DNA from: Candidatus Aerophobota bacterium | Lineage (GTDB): Bacteria > Chlamydiota > Chlamydiia > Chlamydiales > GCA-2402025 | Direction: 5' to 3' | Assembly: GCA_002402025.1 (NCBI GenBank) | Contig: NVUU01000061.1 | Location: 1 to 6,491, forward strand | DNA: 6,491 nucleotides | In this document: piece by piece, positions 1-6,162 of the stretch | Position numbering within the stretch: the stretch's first letter is position 1 | Layout: every line of letters starts with the position of its first letter | Made by a program: the position numbers and the translations under genes | The notes under the pieces: generated by a model | What the model was told of the DNA's origin: nothing | The model's input: the letters and a program-made list of their open reading frames with translations, nothing else | Databases searched by the model: none

Positions 1-2102
1 TAAATGCTCCCGCAGAGGAAGGTGTAGACCTATCCAAGTACTACATTCTTACTCCTCCTTTTGATCCTATTGACATCACTCTTCTTTTAGCTCTTACTTC
101 TCAAGATAAAATTTCTTTTGGTGAACTCGACACCGAAGTAAAAGAATACAGGCGCTCGATCTTTGATAAGCTCAGGTTTATTAAACAGCAGATCGAAATC
201 TTCGATAAAGAGAAAACAAAAGAACATTTAGAAAACATAAAAAAACCTATCCATAAACTTGCTGGAAGTGGAGGACTTTACGGTTTTGATAAAGTAAGCT
301 CTTTCTGTAAACAAACAGAAACAGCTCTTAATGAAAAAATCGAATCATTTGATAAAGGCTGCGATGAAACCAAAGACACTTTTTTAAAAACACTTGAAGA
401 AATCAAAAAATGTTTTCTTGAAGCCCCTGCACCCCAAGAACAACCCAAAGCAGAAATTCCTACCCAAGGATCCGAGGAAAAGAAAACTTCTATAGAATGC
501 GAGCTTTTTTTTGTCGACGATGATGAAGATCTATTAAAAGTTATCGAAAAGATAGCAAAAACAAAAAATATTAATGTACAAACTTGCTCAAGTTTTGCAA
601 AAGCACAAGAACTTTTCAAAGACCCAAACTTTAAACCAAAATTCCTACTTGTTGATTTGCACTCTGATAAAGAGCAAATCTCAGGGTATGATCTGATTAA
701 AAGTTTTAGAGAAAGCAACCCCCTCGCATCCTCTACCTTTATCGGAATCCTATCTGCTAAAAAAGAGCTTACAGATAAAGTGAAAGCAACAGAACTCGGC
801 ATTGATCTTTATTTTGAAAAACCCGTAGCACCTGATGTTCTAATATACCAAATACAAAAGCTTAACGAAACAAAGATCGAAGAAAAACAGCAAATCTTGC
901 TTATTGATGATGATATAGATTTTTGTAAAATCATTGCTAGTAACTTGAAAAACACTTCTTTAAATCTCACCATGTACCATGATGGAAACGATTTTTTTAA
1001 AAGAATCGATGAAGGCAATTATTCTATTCTTCTTCTAGATCTCAATTTGCCAGGTCTCAGTGGACTCGACCTCCTTGGCACACTGCGCTCCGATTATAGA
1101 TATCGAAAACTCCCTGTTGTTATTATTACCGCAACCAATGATCTTGAGATCATAAAAAAAGCTTATAACCTTGGTATTCAGGACTATATCGTCAAACCCA
1201 TCACTCCCGAAGATTTTAAAAACCAAGTAGAAACCATCTTAAAGAAAAAACAATCTTTAGATGTCATCTACCAAAAAGAAGATCGGTTTAATTTTTATAC
1301 AAAACAATCCCTGCAAGATTTTTTCTTAACCTATTCTATCAATTATTCTTACATATCTGTCGTTACTTTTACTCTTTCAACAAAGGATCAAAGCATTCAG
1401 CATGTTTTTGCGAAAAAACTCGAAGACTTTTTTGGAAATCAAGACATCAAAGGATTTTGGCAAGAAGGGGTCTTTGTCTTACTGTTGATACAACTGATGC
1501 CAACACAACTTCGTATCATTCTTGAAACATTTTACGATCAGGTGAAAAGAGAAGATTCCTTTGAAGATAAGACAAAGTTTGCAAATGCAGTCATTTCGGT
1601 TTTCCCAAATGATGGTGATAATATAGATGCTCTTGTCTCAAAGAGTTTGACCATTCTTGAGGCAACAAAAGACACCTACTTCGGCATTTCTCTTACCCAA
1701 GAAACAAAAGAAACAAGATTCCAGTCTACAAAGAAATTCATCTATCTCATTAGTAATAATAAAATTCTTGCAAGAGCTCTAGAGTATTCTCTAAACCTAA
1801 GGGGTTATACTGTAAAGCTCTCTAATGAAGGAAAAGAAAGTTATGATTACATAAGTTCTATATTCCTGAAAAATCCTCCTGATATAATCATTCTTGATTC
1901 CGAACTAAAAGATGAGGATCCTATTATCCTCCTTGAGAAACTCAAACGTCTCATAGGGGAAAGAATCCCTATTATCTATCTTTCACAACGCACAAGAGAA
2001 GAGGATATTATAGAAGGTCTTTCAAAAGGAGCTTCGAGTTATGTAACAAAGCCCTTTAGCATTAGTATGCTTCTTCATAGAATCGAGCAGAGGAGTCTAT
2101 AA
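1..2102 (+). CDS. Multidomain phosphorelay regulator: Hpt-REC-REC-degenerate GGDEF-degenerate REC (5' end outside window)
   Basis: The reading frame (codons at multiples of 3) is open from the window edge to the TAA at 2100-2102, giving 699 residues, so the true start lies upstream. An in-frame TTG at 657 sits inside the first receiver and is not a start. Domains, numbered from the codon at nt 3: an Hpt domain at about 45-140 with HKLAGSGGLYGF and phospho-accepting His84; REC1 at about 168-286 (Asp172/Asp173, Asp218, Ser251, Lys273); REC2 at about 297-415 (Asp302/Asp303, Asp346, Thr376, Lys398); a GGDEF-like domain at about 420-562 whose signature is QEGVF (487-491), so it is probably not a cyclase; and REC3 at about 578-697 with Ser584-Asn585-Asn586 in place of the acidic cluster but Asp632, Ser661 and Lys683 kept. 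The likely role is a cytoplasmic phosphorelay hub passing phosphate among Hpt and REC domains and signalling by protein contact. No kinase domain is visible here. It is translationally coupled to the next gene. Domain calls are firm for Hpt, REC1 and REC2, and good for the pseudo-GGDEF and REC3. Confidence 0.88.
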   Translation, partial: NAPAEEGVDLSKYYILTPPFDPIDITLLLALTSQDKISFGELDTEVKEYRRSIFDKLRFIKQQIEIFDKEKTKEHLENIKKPIHKLAGSGGLYGFDKVSSFCKQTETALNEKIESFDKGCDETKDTFLKTLEEIKKCFLEAPAPQEQPKAEIPTQGSEEKKTSIECELFFVDDDEDLLKVIEKIAKTKNINVQTCSSFAKAQELFKDPNFKPKFLLVDLHSDKEQISGYDLIKSFRESNPLASSTFIGILSAKKELTDKVKATELGIDLYFEKPVAPDVLIYQIQKLNETKIEEKQQILLIDDDIDFCKIIASNLKNTSLNLTMYHDGNDFFKRIDEGNYSILLLDLNLPGLSGLDLLGTLRSDYRYRKLPVVIITATNDLEIIKKAYNLGIQDYIVKPITPEDFKNQVETILKKKQSLDVIYQKEDRFNFYTKQSLQDFFLTYSINYSYISVVTFTLSTKDQSIQHVFAKKLEDFFGNQDIKGFWQEGVFVLLLIQLMPTQLRIILETFYDQVKREDSFEDKTKFANAVISVFPNDGDNIDALVSKSLTILEATKDTYFGISLTQETKETRFQSTKKFIYLISNNKILARALEYSLNLRGYTVKLSNEGKESYDYISSIFLKNPPDIIILDSELKDEDPIILLEKLKRLIGERIPIIYLSQRTREEDIIEGLSKGASSYVTKPFSISMLLHRIEQRSL

Positions 2103-2104
2103 TG
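2089..2104 (+). promoter_or_regulatory. Shine-Dalgarno and TAATG stop-start overlap
   Basis: AGAGGAG at 2089-2095 lies six bases before the ATG at 2102-2104, inside the last codons of the regulator gene. The regulator's TAA (2100-2102) shares its final A with that ATG. This fixes the start of the HEAT-repeat gene and indicates translational coupling of the two products. Confidence 0.8.
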
Positions 2105-3214
2105 TCTTTTGATTTGATCAAGCTCGTCGTTGTTGCAGAATATAAGATTTTGATTGTTTTAATCATTGTAGCATCTATTGCCTCAATCATTTTTGAGATT
2201 TATCACAGAAGAAAGAAAAGATTCATTCTCTTTGTTGAAGAAAACCTGTACCGTATGATCACTCAAAAAATTGATATCGTTCAGGAATATTTTCCAAATA
2301 AAGTGATGTATCTGAAATACATCTTGCCTTGCATCCAAAAATTTGATGCTCTTTTTAAAGATCCTTTCTGGGACTATCTAAAAAGACAGATTCTTGGTAA
2401 ATATCTTGCAAAAGAAGTTTATTACCACCTCTATTCTTTTCATTGGGGAAGATCAAATATCGCGATCCAAGCCATCCGCTTTTTACCTCTTCCAAAATAT
2501 GAAGATGAAGTTTTGAAATATCTACATACAAAGAAAAAAGATATTATTCGCTTTAGTGCAGCCGATTGCGCAATGAGATATAATACAAAGAAATCTATCA
2601 GAGCTCTTGTTGATGCCTTAAGTGAAGAACCTTACAGAACTCAGTTTCCTTTTAGAGATCCTCTTGTTTACTCTGCTGAATCAACCCACTCAATCATCAA
2701 CGAATACTACAGGGAAACAACAAATATAAAAGTCAAAATCGCATGCCTGAAAATCCTTTCTCTAAAAGTAGGATATTTATCGATTGAAGATGCTAAGGAA
2801 TACCTTTCTTCTGATAATTTGGAACTTCGCTTTTGGTCAATAAGAGCTCTAGAAAACCTCCCCTCTCCTGAAACAACAGAACTCTTGCTTAAACTATATA
2901 ACGACAAACACTGGATCATACGCTCGCTTGTTGCTTATATTTACGGTGCTTTTAAAATCACAACAAGCATCGATAACTTGGTAGAACTTCTTTACGACGA
3001 GCACTATTACGTAAGTTTTATGGCAGCTCTTTGCCTAAACTACTTTGGAGATGAAGGAAAAAAAATCCTCGCATCTCCCCCCAAGATAGATGAGAGAGTT
3101 TTCAAAAACTGCCAGTATATCCTCTCTCTACCTGAAACTTCTTTCGAAAAAGGGTTGCAGAAATTCTTCCCAATCAACCAAGATCCTTTAACGATTATAG
3201 AAGCGATCTTATAA
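2102..3214 (+). CDS. Membrane-anchored HEAT-repeat protein
   Basis: A 370-residue protein with one N-terminal membrane segment at about residues 16-34, followed at once by Arg-Arg-Lys-Lys (36-39). By the positive-inside rule the bulk of the protein lies in the cytoplasm. The rest is alpha-helical. Residues about 118-175 and 205-312 form paired helices of HEAT/PBS-lyase type, recognisable in stretches such as LRFWSIRALENL (242-253) and the repeated pattern of hydrophobic-Ala-Leu helices ending near 312. Such repeats are protein-binding scaffolds; no catalytic motif is seen. The start is set by a good Shine-Dalgarno and a one-base overlap with the upstream receiver/pseudo-GGDEF gene, so equal expression and physical partnership are plausible. 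The UDP-sugar pyrophosphorylase gene follows after seven bases. I infer an inner-membrane adaptor that takes the regulator's output. I do not recognise a named family, and the exact number of repeats is uncertain. Confidence 0.82.
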   Translation: MSFDLIKLVVVAEYKILIVLIIVASIASIIFEIYHRRKKRFILFVEENLYRMITQKIDIVQEYFPNKVMYLKYILPCIQKFDALFKDPFWDYLKRQILGKYLAKEVYYHLYSFHWGRSNIAIQAIRFLPLPKYEDEVLKYLHTKKKDIIRFSAADCAMRYNTKKSIRALVDALSEEPYRTQFPFRDPLVYSAESTHSIINEYYRETTNIKVKIACLKILSLKVGYLSIEDAKEYLSSDNLELRFWSIRALENLPSPETTELLLKLYNDKHWIIRSLVAYIYGAFKITTSIDNLVELLYDEHYYVSFMAALCLNYFGDEGKKILASPPKIDERVFKNCQYILSLPETSFEKGLQKFFPINQDPLTIIEAIL

Positions 3215-3221
3215 TAAAGAC

Positions 3222-4580
3222 ATGAACGACACATATTTAGATCTAAAAAAGATACATACCTGGCTTGGAAACCAAGGCCAAATGCATCTTATTGAAGAAA
3301 TCAAGCACCTTTCAAAAGAAAAGCAAAACGCATTCTATCTTTCTCTTTTTACTTTGAGTAAGCATTTTATTGGTAAGCATACGCCTGACTCATGCGAGTT
3401 GTATCCTTCTTCACAAATCACCCCTTTTATTGAACCCATTGAAGAAGATACTCGGGAAAGCTCTCCCACTATTAAGCTTTTGCAAGAAGGAAAAGTCGCT
3501 TGTATTTTACTTGCTGGTGGCGATGGTTCAAGACTTAGCCACAACAAGCCAAAAGGATGCTTTCCTATCTCCAACATAAAAAAGAAAAGTCTATTTGCCC
3601 TTCACTTTGAAAAAATCAAAGTTCTTCAAGATCAACTGCACACCAAACTCACACTAATTCTTCTTACCTCCGATATAAACCATAAAGCAACACAAGACTA
3701 TCTTGAGGAAAATAGATATTTTGGCCTGGACCCAAAACATGTGCTCTTTGTAGAACAGCCCTCTTTTCCTCTCGTAGATGAATCCAACAAATGGTTTTTT
3801 AAAGAAGAAGGTAAACTCGCCCTTGGACCCAATGGCAATGGTGGCCTTTTTCAAGCTTTGCGATCTCTGAAAGATGAGATTCAAAAAATTGAGCAGTTTA
3901 TGATTATCTCTATCGATAATCCACTCGCGATGCCTTTTGATATTTCCCTCATTAACATGAACCATACACTTGGTAATGACCTATCCATTCGCAGCTTTAA
4001 AAGAAATGATCCAGAAGAACGCATAGGTATCTTTTCTCATTTCAATGATCAAATCATAATCGTTGACTATGGCAATTTTAAAGAAGAGCTCTATAGACAA
4101 AAAGCCGGCTGCGAATTTCTCTTTCCCTATGGCAACGTGAATATCTTTTGTCTCTCTGGTACATTTGTTATGCAAAGGCTCATGAGAAGCGATCTTCCCA
4201 TTCACTGGGTAGAAAAGCACACAAAGGCCTATTCACAAGCTAAAGGAGCATGTGACATCAGCTGTTATAAGTCTGAAAAGTTCCTAACAGATCTTCTACT
4301 ACTCACAAAAAAAGTTGGTATTGTAAACAGCTCAAGAGATGATTGCTTTGCACCACTCAAAAATAGAGAAGGTGTCAACGATGTGAAATCTGTGCAACGT
4401 GCACTTCTAGAAAATGATCGTAGGATTTTTTATGCCCTAACGGGAATGGATACAGAAGATAAAACATTTGAACTTTCTATGGACTTTCACTTTCCCACTG
4501 ATTCGCTTATAAAAAGATGTAAAGAGATGAAGAAATTTCCTGATACAGATTACATCACAAGTGATGTAATCAATGTATAA
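3222..4580 (+). CDS. UDP-sugar pyrophosphorylase, UAP1/UDPGP family (UTP:sugar-1-phosphate uridylyltransferase)
   Basis: A cytoplasmic enzyme of 452 residues that joins UTP and a sugar 1-phosphate (GlcNAc-1-P or Glc-1-P) into a UDP-sugar plus pyrophosphate. The nucleotide-binding loop LAGGDGSRLS (97-106) and PKG (110-112) match the eukaryotic-type UAP1 signature. Further family landmarks are GPNGNGG (202-208), the Asp232-Asn233 pair, KRNDPEERIGIF near 260, NVNIFCLSGTF near 307-317, and the C-terminal DCFAPLKNREGVNDVKS block, which closely mirrors human UAP1/AGX1. Length and motifs fit the chlamydial UDPGP-family proteins as I remember them. The motif has Ser106 where UAP1 usually has Gly. The ATG at 3222 is the first usable start after an in-frame TAG at 3198; its Shine-Dalgarno is weak (AAAGA), so translation may depend on coupling to the HEAT gene ending seven bases upstream. 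The 3' end overlaps the converging gene by 31 bp. Family is confident; the choice between GlcNAc and glucose substrate is not settled here. Confidence 0.9.
   Translation: MNDTYLDLKKIHTWLGNQGQMHLIEEIKHLSKEKQNAFYLSLFTLSKHFIGKHTPDSCELYPSSQITPFIEPIEEDTRESSPTIKLLQEGKVACILLAGGDGSRLSHNKPKGCFPISNIKKKSLFALHFEKIKVLQDQLHTKLTLILLTSDINHKATQDYLEENRYFGLDPKHVLFVEQPSFPLVDESNKWFFKEEGKLALGPNGNGGLFQALRSLKDEIQKIEQFMIISIDNPLAMPFDISLINMNHTLGNDLSIRSFKRNDPEERIGIFSHFNDQIIIVDYGNFKEELYRQKAGCEFLFPYGNVNIFCLSGTFVMQRLMRSDLPIHWVEKHTKAYSQAKGACDISCYKSEKFLTDLLLLTKKVGIVNSSRDDCFAPLKNREGVNDVKSVQRALLENDRRIFYALTGMDTEDKTFELSMDFHFPTDSLIKRCKEMKKFPDTDYITSDVINV
4548..4571. terminator. Inverted repeat in the convergent overlap, possible bidirectional terminator
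   Basis: GATTACATCAC (4548-4558) and GTGATGTAATC (4561-4571) are perfect 11-bp complements separated by AA. In RNA the innermost C-G pair would open to a CAAG loop, leaving about 10 bp of stem. It lies across the last codons of the pyrophosphorylase gene and the last two codons plus stop of the minus-strand gene. No proper T-tract follows on either strand, so intrinsic termination is uncertain; the same symmetry could protect 3' ends or bind a dimeric protein. Confidence 0.4.
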
Positions 4581-5191
4581 AGTATCCAAATAAATGCAGT
4601 GAACCCAATCGCTTCTTCGAAACAATTTTTTCGACACTGCGTGAATATCTCTTCTTTTGTAATTCCATGAAGATCTATTTTTACTTTATCTGGTGAATAC
4701 GATTCTCTTGCCATGAGATATAGCCCAGACGCAGAAGGTCCTTGTGAAATAAAAGGAGGGATTCTTACTTCTGCATAACGATTCACAATCTCAGCAACAG
4801 AACCCATACAAGTATTAAGTTTCGATACAGGATGCTTTGCTAGATCCTTTTTCATCTTTTCGAAATTACCCGATGTTATTGCTATAGTTATTAGAACAAC
4901 TGGTGTTTTTTCAGATTTCTTGATCGCTTCTTCTACACTTCTTATTCCATGGCTTGGATTTGGGCCAATGTAATATATCATTTCATCATCAATCCCAACC
5001 TCTGAGTGATTCTCAGTAGGAAACCAAACAACTCGCAAAACCTTTTTAGCTACTTCATCTATCGAAGACGTATCTGTTATGTCAAGTTTCTCCATCTCGT
5101 GCGAAATCATTGTTTCTATAGTTGGATCCGGCTCTGAATCAGAGTAAATTTCTGGTAAACCAACAAAATCTGTAGGCGTAATAGCTGCCAT
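4550..5191 (-). CDS. Putative tail-anchored protein with His...Cys layout of permuted NlpC/P60 or LRAT-like enzymes; function unknown
   Basis: I do not recognise this 213-residue protein as a named family. Residues 1-45 are acidic and low in structure. Residues 54-80 read as beta strands around a histidine (FPTENHSEVGIDDEMIYYIG, His62). A strand and helix follow at about 97-118, then a Cys-led helix (NTCMGSVAEIV, Cys128) and a SPD motif near 166-168. The order 'strand-His-strand ... Cys-helix' resembles permuted papain-fold enzymes such as LRAT/PLAAT or DUF4105 proteins; this is an inference from pattern alone. The end of the protein (about 194-212) is strongly hydrophobic and preceded by Arg187-Lys188, which fits a C-terminal tail anchor with the domain in the cytosol, of either the bacterium or a host cell. 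There is no N-terminal signal peptide. The ATG at 5189-5191 follows AGAGG with four bases between; no other ATG lies in frame upstream. It converges on, and overlaps by 31 bp, the pyrophosphorylase gene. Confidence 0.72.
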   Translation of the reverse strand: MAAITPTDFVGLPEIYSDSEPDPTIETMISHEMEKLDITDTSSIDEVAKKVLRVVWFPTENHSEVGIDDEMIYYIGPNPSHGIRSVEEAIKKSEKTPVVLITIAITSGNFEKMKKDLAKHPVSKLNTCMGSVAEIVNRYAEVRIPPFISQGPSASGLYLMARESYSPDKVKIDLHGITKEEIFTQCRKNCFEEAIGFTAFIWILYTLITSLVM

Positions 5192-5228
5192 GTTGCCTCT
5201 ATATATGGATGATAAAGGATCAATTATA
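5192..5228 (-). promoter_or_regulatory. Predicted promoter -10 box and Shine-Dalgarno of the 213-residue protein gene
   Basis: On the minus strand a perfect TATAAT occupies 5223-5228, which would start transcription near 5216 and leave a leader of about 25 bases. AGAGG (5196-5200) lies four bases before the ATG. A hexamer with the right spacing for a -35 box (TTTCTT, about 5246-5251) is weak, as expected if sigma recognition is loose. Seen by eye in AT-rich DNA, so chance matches are possible. Confidence 0.42.
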
Positions 5229-5318
5229 ACAAATATCAGACTATAAAGAAATAATTTTAATTATCAAGACAAGCTATTTACTACCAGATACTTAGGCGAA
5301 CACCCCTCGAAACAACCC
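5192..5318. other. 127-bp intergenic spacer between two minus-strand genes
   Basis: Very AT-rich. It holds the predicted promoter described separately and a short AT palindrome, ATAATT-TT-AATTAT (5251-5264), just upstream of the weak -35 position, which could be an operator but is easily explained by base composition. No convincing hairpin with a T-tract follows the PAS gene's TGA (5319-5321), and no small ORF with a ribosome binding site is visible. Confidence 0.5.
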
Positions 5319-6031
5319 TCAATTTTTTGGCTCTAAAGCTACAGGAGCCTTGAAAAAGCATACCGCAGTGCCTATCACCCTCCCCTCGGGATCTTTCCAG
5401 ACTCCCTTATTGGTCAGTATATATAGGGGCTTCCCCTTCTTAGAGGGAATTTTCTCAACCATATGAAGCTTAGGCTTTTTGGTCTTTCTGATCTCAGCAT
5501 CGCACTTGATATGATTCTCAGAAAAGGGATCCTGCACCCCAATAAGCTCTTCCCTGCTCTTTCCAACAAGCTTTAAAAAGTTCTCATTAAAGCCTCGAAA
5601 GGCAGAGTTCGAATCTTTCCAACATATATACACCTCTTCAAGCTGATCTATAATGTTGCGATCGTGAAGTATTTCAACATTTGAAAATTCCTTTTGAAGA
5701 TCTTCTTCTACAAGAAGAGAACAGATGATTCCTTTAAATCCCTTTTCGTATTCCACAACTTCCTTCTTCGCAAGAACAGGATAATACGCTCCTCTCTTTG
5801 TACAAATAAGCTCACGAACAAGATAGCTCTCACTATCTTCTAACATCCTACTTTCAAGAGCTAGAGACTTTCCAAGGAACTTATTCTTAAGTTTGAAATC
5901 ATGATCGATTTTACCAAGAACTTCTGCACGAGAAGCTTGCCATAAGATTCTGAACAAAATAGATATTTCAGCGATGCATCTTTTAAATAATGCATTCCAG
6001 GTAATAAATAAAAAAACTCTTTTATTTCCAT
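5319..6031 (-). pseudogene. Tandem-PAS sensory protein gene, apparently frameshifted
   Basis: Two reading frames join into one PAS-PAS protein. The first starts at the ATG at 6029-6031 and reads MEIKEFFYLLPGMHYLKD, then KYLFCSESYG, a typical PAS opening. After nt about 5939 it runs into an unrelated tail and a TAG. The second frame takes over at GCT 5934-5936 with ASRAEVLGKIDHDF, exactly the PAS continuation, and runs to TGA at 5319-5321. One missing base between about 5945 and 5933 explains the break. The restored product would be about 237 residues: PAS1 at about 5-115 and PAS2 at about 125-232 (with FNENFLKLVGKSREELIG and the strand block GRVIGTAVCFFKA), with no kinase, GGDEF or DNA-binding output. 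PAS domains bind small ligands or partner proteins. The second frame is also open upstream of the join but offers only TTG (5955-5957) or rarer starts there, with a non-PAS sequence, so an independent gene beginning at TTG is unlikely. Alternatives are a sequencing error or recoding; no slippery heptamer is seen. Confidence 0.72.
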
Positions 6032-6159
6032 TGCCGTTATCTATACATCACTCTTTATCTTCTCTATAGGTCAAAAGATTTATTTTTTAAAGGAAGCCTT
6101 AGATTTTTATCAGGTCTTGTGGCATTTTCTTCTCCTTTCATCTTAAACCGGAGGCACGA
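6032..6159. other. 128-bp divergent intergenic region between the PAS gene and speE
   Basis: It must hold both the PAS gene's and speE's start signals. On the + strand GGAGG (6150-6154) is the speE ribosome binding site. On the minus strand only a poor Shine-Dalgarno-like ACGGCA precedes the PAS ATG. TTGACC (minus strand, about 6071-6076) resembles a -35 box, but no good -10 lies 16-18 bases beyond it. A T-rich stretch (6080-6088) is present. I cannot name a promoter for speE with confidence. Confidence 0.4.
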
Positions 6160-6162
6160 ATG
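6150..6162 (+). promoter_or_regulatory. Strong Shine-Dalgarno deciding the speE start
   Basis: GGAGG at 6150-6154, five bases before the ATG at 6160-6162. This is the best ribosome binding site in the window. It matters because it selects the start that includes the signal peptide. The next in-frame ATG (Met35, nt 6262) would remove the conserved ETLHD segment. Confidence 0.8.

Noticed and set aside
657..659. TTG as the start of the receiver protein
   Set aside because: The same frame is open to the window edge, with an Hpt domain and the first half of REC1 upstream; TTG 657 falls directly after the phospho-accepting Asp218 codon.
278..802. Minus-strand open frame of 174 codons opposite the regulator gene
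   Set aside because: A serine/phenylalanine-rich shadow of the coding strand with no ribosome binding site; the + strand shows clear Hpt and REC domains. The other short minus-strand frames under 4600 were dropped for the same reason.
3654..3965. Minus-strand open frame of 103 codons inside the pyrophosphorylase gene
   Set aside because: Lies fully within a strongly supported enzyme gene and has no recognisable content.
4612..4630. TTCGAA followed by ATTTTTT as a rho-independent terminator of the pyrophosphorylase gene
   Set aside because: The stem is too short to form a usable hairpin, and the sequence is coding on the other strand.
5251..5264. AT-only palindrome ATAATT-TT-AATTAT as an operator
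   Set aside because: Short and without G or C in a very AT-rich spacer; chance occurrence is likely.
5955..5957. TTG start for an independent 212-residue PAS protein
   Set aside because: No ribosome binding site, and it would start with non-PAS residues in the middle of PAS1; the missing N-terminal half lies in the next frame from the ATG at 6031.
6117..6146. TTGTGG and TCTTAA as a speE promoter
   Set aside because: It would place the transcription start at about 6153, inside the GGAGG ribosome binding site.
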